DNA of 64,000 nt. Source: Marinobacter sp. HL-58. GTDB taxonomy: Bacteria > Pseudomonadota > Gammaproteobacteria > Pseudomonadales > Oleiphilaceae. Under the pieces are notes generated by a model that was not told the DNA's origin, made no database searches, and was given only the letters and a program-made list of their open reading frames with translations. The stretch covers positions 521,403 to 585,402 of the forward strand of contig NZ_LIHP01000016.1 of NCBI RefSeq assembly GCF_001314605.1, in the 5' to 3' direction. This document shows, piece after piece, positions 1-8,252 of the stretch. Each line of letters opens with the position of its first letter. The first letter of the stretch is position 1. A program made the translations under genes and the position numbers.

Positions 1-1
1 G

Positions 2-250
2 CTGATCACACCGGACGACACCGATCGTGTGATGGCCGAGGCGGGCATTGGCCCGGACCCTGACCAGCTGGCCAAAGACTGGCGCGGCATGGTCAACGAG
101 GTGCTCACCCAGGCCACCCTGACACCGGGCGCCGAAGACGCCTGGATGTATATGGGCGGCAAGCACGGCGAGCACACCGAACACCTCGGTTTCATTCTGG
201 CAGAAATGCAGTTCCTGCAGAGGGCCTATCCCGATGCCACAACATGGTGA
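2..250 (+). CDS. paaC: PaaC, phenylacetyl-CoA epoxidase subunit (C-terminal part only)
   Basis: This is the last 82 codons of a gene that begins left of the window. The tail with HTEHLGFILAEMQ and the ending QRAYPDATTW matches the C-terminus of PaaC, the structural partner of the catalytic subunit PaaA in the di-iron epoxidase that turns phenylacetyl-CoA into its ring 1,2-epoxide in the cytoplasm. The stop codon overlaps the start of paaD by 17 nt, which suggests translational coupling. The identification rests on this short tail plus the paaD-paaE-paaZ genes that follow. Confidence 0.9.
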   Translation: MITPDDTDRVMAEAGIGPDPDQLAKDWRGMVNEVLTQATLTPGAEDAWMYMGGKHGEHTEHLGFILAEMQFLQRAYPDATTW

Positions 251-803
251 GTCAGACCACAGGTCAGCAGTCGATATCCTGATTGCCAGTGATCGGGTGC
301 CGGCAAACGCCCGCCCCGATCTGCTGACGGAGGACGACATCTGGGCACTTCTGGAGGAGGTCAAAGACCCGGAAGTGCCGGCAGTAAGCGTCGTGGAACT
401 CGGCATTGTTCGTGCCGTGCGTTGGGACGGCAAAGAACTGTCCATTGACGTAACCCCGACCTACTCCGGCTGCCCAGCCACCGAGTTGATTGAGGAACTG
501 ATTACCGAGGCCCTGCGTGCCGCAGGCTTCCGGGATCCGAAAATCAATCAGGTGCTGACCCCTGCCTGGACCACCGACTGGATCACAGACGAAGGCAAAG
601 AGAAGCTTCGGGCATTCGGAATCGCGCCGCCCGAGGGCAGCTCCAGCAAGCTAAGCCTGCTCGGCGAACCGGACGTCATTGCCTGCCCCCATTGTGGCAG
701 CAAGGACACCGAACGGGTCAGCGAATTCGGATCCACCGCCTGCAAAGCCCTTTATCGCTGCAAGGAATGCCTCGAGCCCTTCGACTATTTCAAATGCATC
801 TAG
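234..803 (+). CDS. paaD: PaaD, phenylacetyl-CoA epoxidase assembly protein
   Basis: This 189-residue protein combines an MIP18/DUF59-type domain (residues about 30-130, with the TPTYSGCPATE signature and Cys80) and a C-terminal zinc-ribbon-like part with Cys151, Cys154, Cys170, Cys176 and Cys179, ending EPFDYFKCI. PaaD is needed for epoxidase activity and is thought to act in metal-centre maturation. It is about 24 residues longer than the E. coli protein at the N-terminus. The start overlaps paaC by 17 nt, and no better in-frame start is visible before the conserved region. It lies in the paaC-D-E order typical of the operon. Confidence 0.93.
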   Translation: MPQHGESDHRSAVDILIASDRVPANARPDLLTEDDIWALLEEVKDPEVPAVSVVELGIVRAVRWDGKELSIDVTPTYSGCPATELIEELITEALRAAGFRDPKINQVLTPAWTTDWITDEGKEKLRAFGIAPPEGSSSKLSLLGEPDVIACPHCGSKDTERVSEFGSTACKALYRCKECLEPFDYFKCI

Positions 804-816
804 AGCCGATACGATC

Positions 817-1896
817 ATGAATAAATTCTACTCACTGACCCTCAAAGAGGTCAGACCTGAAACAAGAAACGCCGTATCAATTGCTTTTGACCTGCCAGAA
901 GATCTGGCGGACAAATTCAGCTACAAACAGGGCCAGCACCTGATTGTCAGAACGCAGATGGATGGCGAGGAAGTGCGCCGCTCTTATTCGATCTGCCGTA
1001 GCGTCAATGATCAGGAGCTGCGCATCGCGGTCAAACGGGTTGCCGGCGGCCGTTTTTCCACGTTTGCCAATGAGCAGCTGAAGCCCGGCCAGACGCTGGA
1101 AGTCATGCCGCCCCAGGGCCATTTCTCCATTGACCTGGATCCCGAGCGGGAAGGCAATTACCTGGCCGTAGCTGCCGGCAGTGGTATCACCCCGATACTG
1201 TCGATCGTCAAGACCACCCTGGAAACCGAACCCAAGAGCGAGGTAACGCTGTTCTATGGCAACAAGGCCACCAGCAGCACCATGTTTCGGGATGAGCTCC
1301 AGGACCTGAAGAACGAATACATGGCCCGCCTGAACCTGGTTTATATCTTCACTCGTGAAGAGCAGGACATCGACCTTTATAACGGGCGGATTGACCACGA
1401 TAAGTGCGATGCCCTGTTTGATCACTGGATCAACGCCAAGGATCTCACCGCCGCCTTCATCTGTGGCCCCCAGCTGATGACCGAGGATGTCCGGGACTCG
1501 CTGCTTCGTCATGGCATGGACAAAAGCCGGATCCATTTCGAGCTGTTTACGCCAGTCGGTGGTGCTCCCCAGGCCCGTAAGGACAGGGCGCCGTCGAAAG
1601 TGGACCCGCAGTCCGTCAGCGAAGTGACCGTCATCGCCGATGGCCGTTCCCTGACCTTCCCGCTGGTTCGTGATACCAAGAGCATCCTCGAAGCCGGTAA
1701 CGAGGAAGGTGCGGATCTGCCTTTCTCCTGCAAAGCCGGCGTTTGTTCTACCTGCCGCGCCAAGGTTGTGGAAGGCGAAGTGGAAATGGACCAGAACTTT
1801 GCGCTGGAAGACTACGAAGTGGAAGCGGGCTATGTGCTCTCCTGCCAGTGCTACCCGGTCAGCGACAAAGTGGTTCTGGACTACGACGAAATGTAG
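817..1896 (+). CDS. paaE: PaaE, phenylacetyl-CoA epoxidase reductase subunit
   Basis: The 359-residue NADPH-dependent reductase feeds electrons to the PaaAC di-iron centre. The N-terminal half is a ferredoxin-NADP reductase module with the FAD-binding RSYS (55-58), the nucleotide-binding GSGITP (121-126) and CGPQLM (216-221). The C-terminal part is a plant-type 2Fe-2S ferredoxin with Cys305, Cys310, Cys313 and Cys343. I chose the ATG 13 nt after the paaD stop because the conserved MNKFYSLTLKEV start follows and the length matches the family (356 residues in E. coli). The frame stays open further upstream inside paaD, but that is not coding. Confidence 0.95.
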   Translation: MNKFYSLTLKEVRPETRNAVSIAFDLPEDLADKFSYKQGQHLIVRTQMDGEEVRRSYSICRSVNDQELRIAVKRVAGGRFSTFANEQLKPGQTLEVMPPQGHFSIDLDPEREGNYLAVAAGSGITPILSIVKTTLETEPKSEVTLFYGNKATSSTMFRDELQDLKNEYMARLNLVYIFTREEQDIDLYNGRIDHDKCDALFDHWINAKDLTAAFICGPQLMTEDVRDSLLRHGMDKSRIHFELFTPVGGAPQARKDRAPSKVDPQSVSEVTVIADGRSLTFPLVRDTKSILEAGNEEGADLPFSCKAGVCSTCRAKVVEGEVEMDQNFALEDYEVEAGYVLSCQCYPVSDKVVLDYDEM

Positions 1897-1925
1897 TTCC
1901 CAGCCCGCCAACAGAAAGACACTAG

Positions 1926-1958
1926 CAAGGCAAGCTCCGAGAAACGGGGCTTGCCTTG
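1926..1958 (+). terminator. Hairpin between paaE and paaZ
   Basis: A perfect 10-bp stem (1926-1935 with 1949-1958) with a 13-nt loop lies between the paaE stop and the paaZ ribosome-binding site. It is followed only by a short T-rich stretch. It could be a leaky terminator or an mRNA-stability element setting the paaZ level relative to the epoxidase genes. Confidence 0.45.
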
Positions 1959-1985
1959 GTGTTTAAGTAACAAATGGAGTTACCC

Positions 1986-4031
1986 ATGTCAGTCCTGAAA
2001 AGTTTCATTGCCGGCCAGTGGATCGGCGAAAAGCCGGCCAAGGCTTTGCCCAGTGCGGTAAACGGCGAGATCGTTGCCCACACCCACGACGACACCCTCG
2101 ATTTCAAGAACGCCGTTGAGTATGGCCGCAAGGTTGGCGGCAAAAACCTGATGGCGATGGATTTCCAGGAGCGCGCCCTGGCCCTGAAGGCCATGGCCCT
2201 GTACCTGCAGGAACACAAGAAAGAGCTCTATGCGCTGTCCATGCATACCGGCTCCAGCAAAGCCGATAACGGCATTGATATCGACGGCGGTTTTGGCACC
2301 CTGTTCTCATACGCCAGCATGGGGCGGCGCGAGCTGCCTTCCGGTAACGTTGTGCACGAAGGACCGGTCACGCCCCTGGGCAAGAACAACCACTTTGCCG
2401 GCACTCACATTCTGGTTCCCCGCGGAGGTGTAGCGGTTCATATCGATGCCTACAACTTCCCGGTGTGGGGCATGCTGGAAAAGTTTGCGCCCACCTTCCT
2501 GGCGGGCATGCCCTCTATCGTGAAGCCGGCCACGTCTACCAGTTACGTCACGGAACTGGCTGTCCGTCTGATGCAGGAATCCGGCGCGCTGCCTGAAGGC
2601 AGCCTGCAGTTGATCATCGGCAGCACTGGGGACCTGTTTGATCACCTCGAGGAGCAGGACGTGGTCACCTTTACAGGCTCCGCTGCAACCGCCCGCAAAC
2701 TCAAGAATCACCCGAACATCATCAACCGTTCGATTCCGTTCAATGCCGAGGCCGATTCGCTGAACAGTGCCATTCTGGCGCCGGATGTGACACCCGAGCA
2801 CGAAGAGTTCGACATCTTTGTGAAAGAGGTGGGCCGCGAAATGACCGCGAAGGCCGGACAGAAGTGTACGGCTATCCGTCGTATCCTGGTACCGAAAGAC
2901 CAGGTGGATGCTGTCTGTGAGAAGCTCAAGGAACGCCTGTCAAAAGTCACCGTTGGCGATCCCTCGGTTGAGGGCGTTCGCATGGGCGCCCTGGCCTCCA
3001 TTGATCAGCTTGAAGACGTCAAAGCCAACATCCAGGAATTGCTGAAAACCAGCGAACTGGTCATCGGCGGCAATGGCGATTTCAAGCCGACCGGCGAAGG
3101 CACGGACAAGGGCGCATTCATCGAGCCTCACCTGCTGCTGTGCCGCAACCCTGAGAATGGTTGTGGTGCTCACGACATTGAGGCTTTCGGCCCGGTGGCA
3201 ACGGTCATTCCCTACGACACCATCGAAGATGCGGTCTCCCTGTGTGCCAAAGGTCGCGGTTCACTGGTGACCACCCTGACCACCCGCGATCCGGCCATTG
3301 CCGGCAGGATTGTACCTTTGCTGGCAGCCTTCCACGGGCGCCTTCAGCTGCTGAACGCCGAAGCCTCCCGGGAGTCCACCGGCCACGGTTCTCCGCTGCC
3401 CATGCTCAAGCATGGCGGCCCCGGCCGTGCCGGTGGTGGTGAAGAGCTGGGCGGCATCCGCGCGGTACATCATTACCTGCAGAGGACTGCCATCCAGGGC
3501 TCCCCGACCATGCTGGCAGCGGTCACCCGCGAGTATGTCCGTGGTGCTGATCTGATTGAAACCGACGTGCACCCATTCCGTCGCCACTTTGAAGATCTGC
3601 AGATCAACGAATCCCTGCTGACGCACCGGCGCACGGTCACCGAGGCCGACATCGTCAACTTCGGCTGCCTGTCCGGCGATCATTTCTACATGCACTTTGA
3701 TGAAATTGCGGCGCGGGACTCCCAGTTCGGCAAGCGCATTGCCCATGGCTATTTTGTGCTTTCCGCTGCGGCAGGCCTGTTCGTTTATCCGGGCGAAGGT
3801 CCGGTGCTGGCGAACTACGGTCTGGACACCCTGCGCTTTATTGAGCCAGTTGCCCCGGGAGACACCATCCGCGCAAGGCTGACCTGCAAGCGCAAGATCG
3901 ATCAGGGGCGGACATCTCCGGACGGTCACCCCCAGGGTGTGGTGGTCTGGGACGTCCAGGTTCAGAACCAGAATGACGAGCTGGTTGCGAGCTACGACAT
4001 CCTGACACTGGTTGCCAAGAAGCCCGAGTAA
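1986..4031 (+). CDS. paaZ: PaaZ, bifunctional oxepin-CoA hydrolase / semialdehyde dehydrogenase
   Basis: PaaZ opens the oxepin-CoA ring with its C-terminal MaoC-type hydratase domain and oxidises the resulting aldehyde with its N-terminal NADP-dependent aldehyde dehydrogenase domain. The dehydrogenase part (residues 1 to about 520) has the catalytic Glu255 (FNAEAD) and Cys294 (GQKCT). The hydratase part has the GDHFYMH motif at 564-570 and FGKRIAHGYF at 581-590. The 681-residue length equals that of the E. coli enzyme. An upstream in-frame ATG at 1974 exists, but GGAG at 1976-1979 is well placed for the ATG at 1986, so I use that start. It is the last paa gene on this strand. Confidence 0.96.
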   Translation: MSVLKSFIAGQWIGEKPAKALPSAVNGEIVAHTHDDTLDFKNAVEYGRKVGGKNLMAMDFQERALALKAMALYLQEHKKELYALSMHTGSSKADNGIDIDGGFGTLFSYASMGRRELPSGNVVHEGPVTPLGKNNHFAGTHILVPRGGVAVHIDAYNFPVWGMLEKFAPTFLAGMPSIVKPATSTSYVTELAVRLMQESGALPEGSLQLIIGSTGDLFDHLEEQDVVTFTGSAATARKLKNHPNIINRSIPFNAEADSLNSAILAPDVTPEHEEFDIFVKEVGREMTAKAGQKCTAIRRILVPKDQVDAVCEKLKERLSKVTVGDPSVEGVRMGALASIDQLEDVKANIQELLKTSELVIGGNGDFKPTGEGTDKGAFIEPHLLLCRNPENGCGAHDIEAFGPVATVIPYDTIEDAVSLCAKGRGSLVTTLTTRDPAIAGRIVPLLAAFHGRLQLLNAEASRESTGHGSPLPMLKHGGPGRAGGGEELGGIRAVHHYLQRTAIQGSPTMLAAVTREYVRGADLIETDVHPFRRHFEDLQINESLLTHRRTVTEADIVNFGCLSGDHFYMHFDEIAARDSQFGKRIAHGYFVLSAAAGLFVYPGEGPVLANYGLDTLRFIEPVAPGDTIRARLTCKRKIDQGRTSPDGHPQGVVVWDVQVQNQNDELVASYDILTLVAKKPE

Positions 4032-4087
4032 CACCGGGCTTGCCAGATTTTCTCTCTGTCTTGGACCCCAGAGAGAAGGTCACAGGC

Positions 4088-4131
4088 AAATAAAAGGGGG
4101 ACAGGTTTATCGACCTGTCCCCCTTTTATTT
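4088..4131. terminator. Bidirectional terminator between paaZ and livF
   Basis: A perfect 19-bp inverted repeat (4088-4106 with 4113-4131) with a 6-nt loop has a GC core flanked by A-rich and T-rich ends. It can therefore terminate the converging paaZ (+) and livF (-) transcripts. The core GGGGGACAGGT is unusually long for a terminator. Confidence 0.85.
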
Positions 4132-4153
4132 GTGCTTTATAAATGTCGGGCGA

Positions 4154-5518
4154 TTACATACCCAGGTATGCTTCACGCACCTTCTCGTTACTGAGCAGTT
4201 CCCGGCCAGTGCCTTCAATCACTACCTTTCCGGTTTCCAGCACATAGCCACGGTCGGCCAGTGCCAGCGCCTGGGACGCATTCTGCTCGACCAGGAAGAT
4301 GGTAATACCCTCCTCCTTCAGCTCTTTCACGATGTTGAAAATCTCTTCGATAATCAAGGGCGCAAGGCCCATGCTGGGCTCGTCCATAAGCAGCAGCCTC
4401 GGTTTGGCCATCAAGGCCCGACCCATCGCCAGCATCTGTTGTTGACCACCGGACAGCTCACCCGCCAGGTTATGGCGCTTCTGACGAAGGATGGGGAACT
4501 TGGTGTACATACGTTCCAGATCATCCATCACCTCTGGCGTCTTGCCACGGGTGTAGGCGCCGAGCAACAGATTGTCATGAACACTGAGGTCCTTGAACAC
4601 CTGCCGGCCTTCTGGCACCTGAACGATGCCACTGGCGACCCGCTGATCAGCCGGGATCTTCGCCAGGTCTTTGCCTTCAAAGGTTATCGCGCCGCGATCC
4701 GTAGGCTGCAACCCGGAGATGGTCATCAGCAGGGTAGATTTGCCGGCACCGTTGGCCCCTACAAGCGAGACTATCTCACCGCTATTAATCCGGATATCCA
4801 CATCGTGCAGCACCTCGATCTGGCCATAGGAAGTAACCAGCCCCTTGATGGACAGCAATTCCTGTTCAGCATGAAGCGCGGTGACCCGGTCTGCGTGCTT
4901 GAGTCCCAGCCCGCCGAACTTTTCCGGCGTATAACTGACAATCTGGTGCCGCAAATCCCGGAATTCTTCCCGCACCCGTTCCCCAAACAAGGGGTCATTT
5001 TCCACATCCCGTGCTTCTATGATCTGCTGCCAGTCTTCCTCGGTCAGCAGCTTCCGGGCCTTGGGAATAACCACACCCTCTTCCTTGCGGATGTGCTTGC
5101 GCAAGGCCTCAGTGAAACGCGCCAGAGCATGACTGAACTTCTCGCGCCCTTCCGGCCAACGCTCTTCGCACTCCATCAGTAACTGGCGCAGTTCCACCAG
5201 CTTTTCATGACCTATCACGTAGCCCTTGGCCAGCTTCTCCAGCAAGGGCGCGGTCTCCGGAGACTTCTCGCCAAGACGCTTGTAAAGCTCAATATCCGTG
5301 GGGGTGCTATGTACTCGCTGAGAGAAATGCTGAATGTAATCAAAAATTGTCGTCAGCAGCCTTTCATCCGGCCGCTGATCGTTGATATTCATATCACTCA
5401 GAAGCTGGTCAAGCAGATCAAGGATCCGCCACAGCGCCTGGTGTTCGTGCACGATAATTCTGACTGCCTGCTCACTGCGTGACCGGGCAGGCGCCATTTC
5501 AGTGTGTTGCTCGCTCAT
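4154..5518 (-). CDS. Hemerythrin-like domain fused to a LivF-type ABC ATPase
   Basis: This 454-residue protein has two parts. Residues 219-454 are a complete LivF-class ATPase: Walker A GANGAGKST (254-262), signature LSGGQQ (355-360) and Walker B ending Asp379-Glu380, with the FLVEQN motif. Residues 1 to about 215 are helical and resemble the HHE hemerythrin fold: HEH at 24-26, His70, His104 in GHEKL, and the C-terminal KHIRKEE at 141-147 followed by IPKARKLLTEEDW. The usual HHxxE of the second helix is reduced to VHSTPTD, so metal binding may be incomplete. Typical LivF is about 235 residues. It is the last gene of livK-H-M-G-F, 17 nt after livG, and no stop or frameshift separates the parts. 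The role of the extra domain (oxygen, iron or redox sensing) is inference. Confidence 0.88.
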   Translation of the reverse strand: MSEQHTEMAPARSRSEQAVRIIVHEHQALWRILDLLDQLLSDMNINDQRPDERLLTTIFDYIQHFSQRVHSTPTDIELYKRLGEKSPETAPLLEKLAKGYVIGHEKLVELRQLLMECEERWPEGREKFSHALARFTEALRKHIRKEEGVVIPKARKLLTEEDWQQIIEARDVENDPLFGERVREEFRDLRHQIVSYTPEKFGGLGLKHADRVTALHAEQELLSIKGLVTSYGQIEVLHDVDIRINSGEIVSLVGANGAGKSTLLMTISGLQPTDRGAITFEGKDLAKIPADQRVASGIVQVPEGRQVFKDLSVHDNLLLGAYTRGKTPEVMDDLERMYTKFPILRQKRHNLAGELSGGQQQMLAMGRALMAKPRLLLMDEPSMGLAPLIIEEIFNIVKELKEEGITIFLVEQNASQALALADRGYVLETGKVVIEGTGRELLSNEKVREAYLGM

Positions 5519-5535
5519 GTGAAATGTCTCCTTGC

Positions 5536-6294
5536 TCAGCCACCCAGATAGGCAGCAATAACATCAGGATTCTGACGGATTTCCTCGGGCGTGCCCTCGG
5601 CCAGAACGCGACCATGGTCAAGCACCAGCAACCGGTCGGATATACCCATCACCAGTTTCATATCGTGCTCAACCAGCATCACGGTTATGCCCTGATCCGC
5701 TATTTTCCGGATAAGGTCTTCCAGAGCCGCAGTTTCGGTGGCGTTCAGGCCTGCCGCAGGCTCATCCAGCAGGATAACCTTCGGTTCCGCCGCCAGGGCC
5801 CGGGCAATCTCCAGTCGCTTGAGCGCGCCGTATGACATGGCGGATGCTTCGGCACCCACGTACTGCCCACACCCCACGTATTCCATAAGTTCAGCGGCGC
5901 GCCTGTGCGCAGACTCCTCGTCCCGACGCAAAGACGGCAAGCGAAACAGGGTGGTGAACAGATTGCTCTTAAGCTGGAGGTGCCGGCCAAGCATCACATT
6001 CTCGATGGCGGTCATGTTCATACAGATCTGCATCTGCTGAAAAGTCCGGCACATACCCCGTTCCGCAAGCTGGTTCGGTTCCAGCCTGGCCGTGCTCTCA
6101 CCGTTCAGCCGGATCTCACCCTTCGTGGGAATGTAGAGTCCGGTTATCAGATTGAACAGGGTGGTCTTGCCGGCTCCGTTCGGACCAATGACAGAATAAA
6201 CCTGCCCGGCCTCGACGGCGAAGCTGACCCCTTCAACCGCATGGACACCACCAAAGGCCTTATCCAGCCCTTTTACTTCAACCAGCGCTGTCAT
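5536..6294 (-). CDS. livG: LivG-type ABC transporter ATPase
   Basis: This 252-residue ATPase pairs with the LivF-type protein to energise import through the LivH/LivM channel on the inner face of the membrane. Walker A is GPNGAGKT, the signature is the LivG variant SYGALKRLEIARAL, Walker B is VILLDEPAAGL and the switch histidine lies in LVEHDM. Its start overlaps the livM stop by 4 nt (ATGA), implying coupled translation. The substrate cannot be read from the ATPase. The paa/paaX neighbourhood suggests an aromatic acid rather than a branched-chain amino acid, which is inference. Confidence 0.93.
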   Translation of the reverse strand: MTALVEVKGLDKAFGGVHAVEGVSFAVEAGQVYSVIGPNGAGKTTLFNLITGLYIPTKGEIRLNGESTARLEPNQLAERGMCRTFQQMQICMNMTAIENVMLGRHLQLKSNLFTTLFRLPSLRRDEESAHRRAAELMEYVGCGQYVGAEASAMSYGALKRLEIARALAAEPKVILLDEPAAGLNATETAALEDLIRKIADQGITVMLVEHDMKLVMGISDRLLVLDHGRVLAEGTPEEIRQNPDVIAAYLGG

Positions 6295-7298
6295 GCCTCA
6301 CCTCCCGCTTTCTTGCGCATTCTTCTGGAAACAATCGCAGTTAGCGTGGGTAACAGCCCCTTGGGCATGAAAATCATGGTCAACATCAGGATCAGACCGA
6401 ACATCACTGTCTCCAGCTCCTGGAAGTCCGCCAGCACCTGCGGCAGCAGCTTAAGCACCACGGCCCCCAGAATCACTCCAAATGTCGATCCCATGCCACC
6501 GAGAACAACCATGGTGATAAAGAGAATGGAGAATTCGAAGCTTGCCACTGCTGGCGTAATAAAACCCTGGAAGTGGGCGTAGAGGCCGCCCATCAGGCTG
6601 GCGTAGATGGCGGAAATCACAAACACCAGGCTTTTATACTTTGCGGTGTTTACACCCACGACACTGGCCGCCACTTCGGACCCATGCACCGAGCGCAAGG
6701 CGCGACCAATCGGTGACTCAATCAGGTTCAGCGCAAACCAGACCGCCACCAGCAGCACGACACTGGCGAAGATATACCAGGCCTGGAAACCTTCAATGGT
6801 CAGCCCAAACAGTGAATACTGGCCAAACGCACTCAGCTCCCAGCCAAACACTTCAAGCGCGGGCACAGGCATACCGTCCGGACCACCTGTGAAGTCACGC
6901 TCGTTGTTCAGAATGATCGCAATTATAAAGCCCACGGCCAGTGTCGCCATGGACAGGTAATGCCCTTTGAGGCGCAGGATCGGCCGCCCGACAACCCAGG
7001 CAATAATGGCCACCAGGATAGCCCCCACCAAAAGTGCCGGCACGGAGGGCCATCCATAGGTTCCCGTTGCAATGCCGGAAAAATAGGCTCCCAGACCGAA
7101 AAACCCGGCGTGGCCGAGACTGATCTGGCCAGCGTACCCAACCAGCAGGTTCAGGCCAACGACGGTGGCCGCCAGAATCGCCATCTGGGTTACCAGCTCA
7201 TAATGAAACGAGTTGGCCAGAAAGGCAGGAAGTATAATCAGAATCAGTGCGAGGACGATCAGTCCCCGGAGACGCGACTGCATAAACCGGTTCATCAT
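6291..7298 (-). CDS. livM: LivM-type ABC transporter permease
   Basis: This 335-residue inner-membrane permease has multiple hydrophobic segments from residue 10 onward and the family motif GLNLLVGYAGQISLGHAGFFGLGAY (here from residue 44), followed by GHYLSMATLAVGF. It forms the translocation channel with LivH. A short basic C-terminal tail (RRMRKKAGGEA) ends in the cytoplasm. The start ATG overlaps the livH stop (TGATG), and its own stop overlaps livG by 4 nt, so livH-M-G are a tightly coupled unit. Confidence 0.93.
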   Translation of the reverse strand: MMNRFMQSRLRGLIVLALILIILPAFLANSFHYELVTQMAILAATVVGLNLLVGYAGQISLGHAGFFGLGAYFSGIATGTYGWPSVPALLVGAILVAIIAWVVGRPILRLKGHYLSMATLAVGFIIAIILNNERDFTGGPDGMPVPALEVFGWELSAFGQYSLFGLTIEGFQAWYIFASVVLLVAVWFALNLIESPIGRALRSVHGSEVAASVVGVNTAKYKSLVFVISAIYASLMGGLYAHFQGFITPAVASFEFSILFITMVVLGGMGSTFGVILGAVVLKLLPQVLADFQELETVMFGLILMLTMIFMPKGLLPTLTAIVSRRMRKKAGGEA

Positions 7299-8173
7299 CA
7301 GACACGCTCCACGACTTTGGCTCCGAACAACCCCCGGGGCATGAAGAAAAGCACCAGCAGAATCATCGAGAAGGCTACCGCGTCCTTGTAATCGGAGGAG
7401 ATGTACCCCGCCGCCATCGCTTCCACGATACCCAGGGCGATCCCACCGACAATTGCGCCTACACCACTGCCCAGGCCACCAATTGCAGCCGCGACAAAGC
7501 CTTTAAGCCCCAGAATGATGCCAATGTCATAGGAGGTAAAAGTGATCGGTGCGACCACAATCCCGGCAACAGCACCAAGCAGGGCAGACACCATGAAAGC
7601 CAGCATCAGAACCATCTGGGTCCGGATACCAACCAGCCGGGCGGCTTCCTTGTTCATCGATGTCGCAAGAATGGCCTTGCCTGTCAGGGTTTTGGTAAAG
7701 AACAGCACAAGAGCCACGACCACTACAGCTCCAATGCCCAGAACCCAGAGGCTCTGGCTGTTCAGAACCGCACCAAATACCCGAATGGGCAGATCCGAAC
7801 TGAAGTTCTGCATCACATGGTATTCCTTCCCCCACACCACCTGGGCAATACCACGGATAAAGATGGATGCACCAATGGTGATGATGATCAGGGTAACTAC
7901 ATCCGCCTGTTTGGCCGGTGCAATGGCCAGGCGCTGAAGGGCAATCCCCAGCACGCCGGCCAGAATGATGGCCAGCACGACCGCAAGCACCATGGGCACG
8001 CCCATTGCCGTCAGGGAAACTGTCGCCATACCTCCGATCATCAGAAACTCACCCTGGGCGAAGTTGATGACATGACTGGCGTTGTAAATCAGGGTAAAAC
8101 CGAGGGCTATCAGGGCGTAGGTGGCACCGATAGTAATCCCGGTGAACAGGTATTGTAAGAATTCTGCGAGCAT
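7298..8173 (-). CDS. livH: LivH-type ABC transporter permease
   Basis: This 291-residue integral membrane protein is the second channel subunit of the Liv-type importer. It begins with a hydrophobic helix and the family signature TYALIALGFTLIYNASHVINFAQGEF (residues 19-44), and has about eight membrane segments and a GLGSGVGAIVGG cytoplasmic coupling region. It lies 79 nt downstream of livK, behind a hairpin that probably lowers permease synthesis relative to the periplasmic binding protein. Its stop overlaps the livM start. Confidence 0.93.
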   Translation of the reverse strand: MLAEFLQYLFTGITIGATYALIALGFTLIYNASHVINFAQGEFLMIGGMATVSLTAMGVPMVLAVVLAIILAGVLGIALQRLAIAPAKQADVVTLIIITIGASIFIRGIAQVVWGKEYHVMQNFSSDLPIRVFGAVLNSQSLWVLGIGAVVVVALVLFFTKTLTGKAILATSMNKEAARLVGIRTQMVLMLAFMVSALLGAVAGIVVAPITFTSYDIGIILGLKGFVAAAIGGLGSGVGAIVGGIALGIVEAMAAGYISSDYKDAVAFSMILLVLFFMPRGLFGAKVVERV

Positions 8174-8195
8174 AACGGTGGTTCCGGTCGAACAT

Positions 8196-8233
8196 CGGCT
8201 GGTGACTTACCCTGGATGAGCAGCCACCAGCCG
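8196..8233 (-). promoter_or_regulatory. Intercistronic hairpin between livK and livH
   Basis: A perfect 9-bp GC-rich stem (8196-8204 with 8225-8233) with a 20-nt loop and no T-tract lies directly after livK. Such structures often protect the abundant binding-protein mRNA or attenuate read-through into permease genes. That role is inferred from position. Confidence 0.5.
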
Positions 8234-8252
8234 CGAGACAGGTGAAAGGGAA

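Noticed and set aside
877..1911. Long open frame on the minus strand opposite paaE
   Set aside because: It lies fully antisense to a certain gene, has no recognisable domain and no ribosome-binding site. Similar frames opposite livF, paaZ, argJ and the mur genes were dropped for the same reason.
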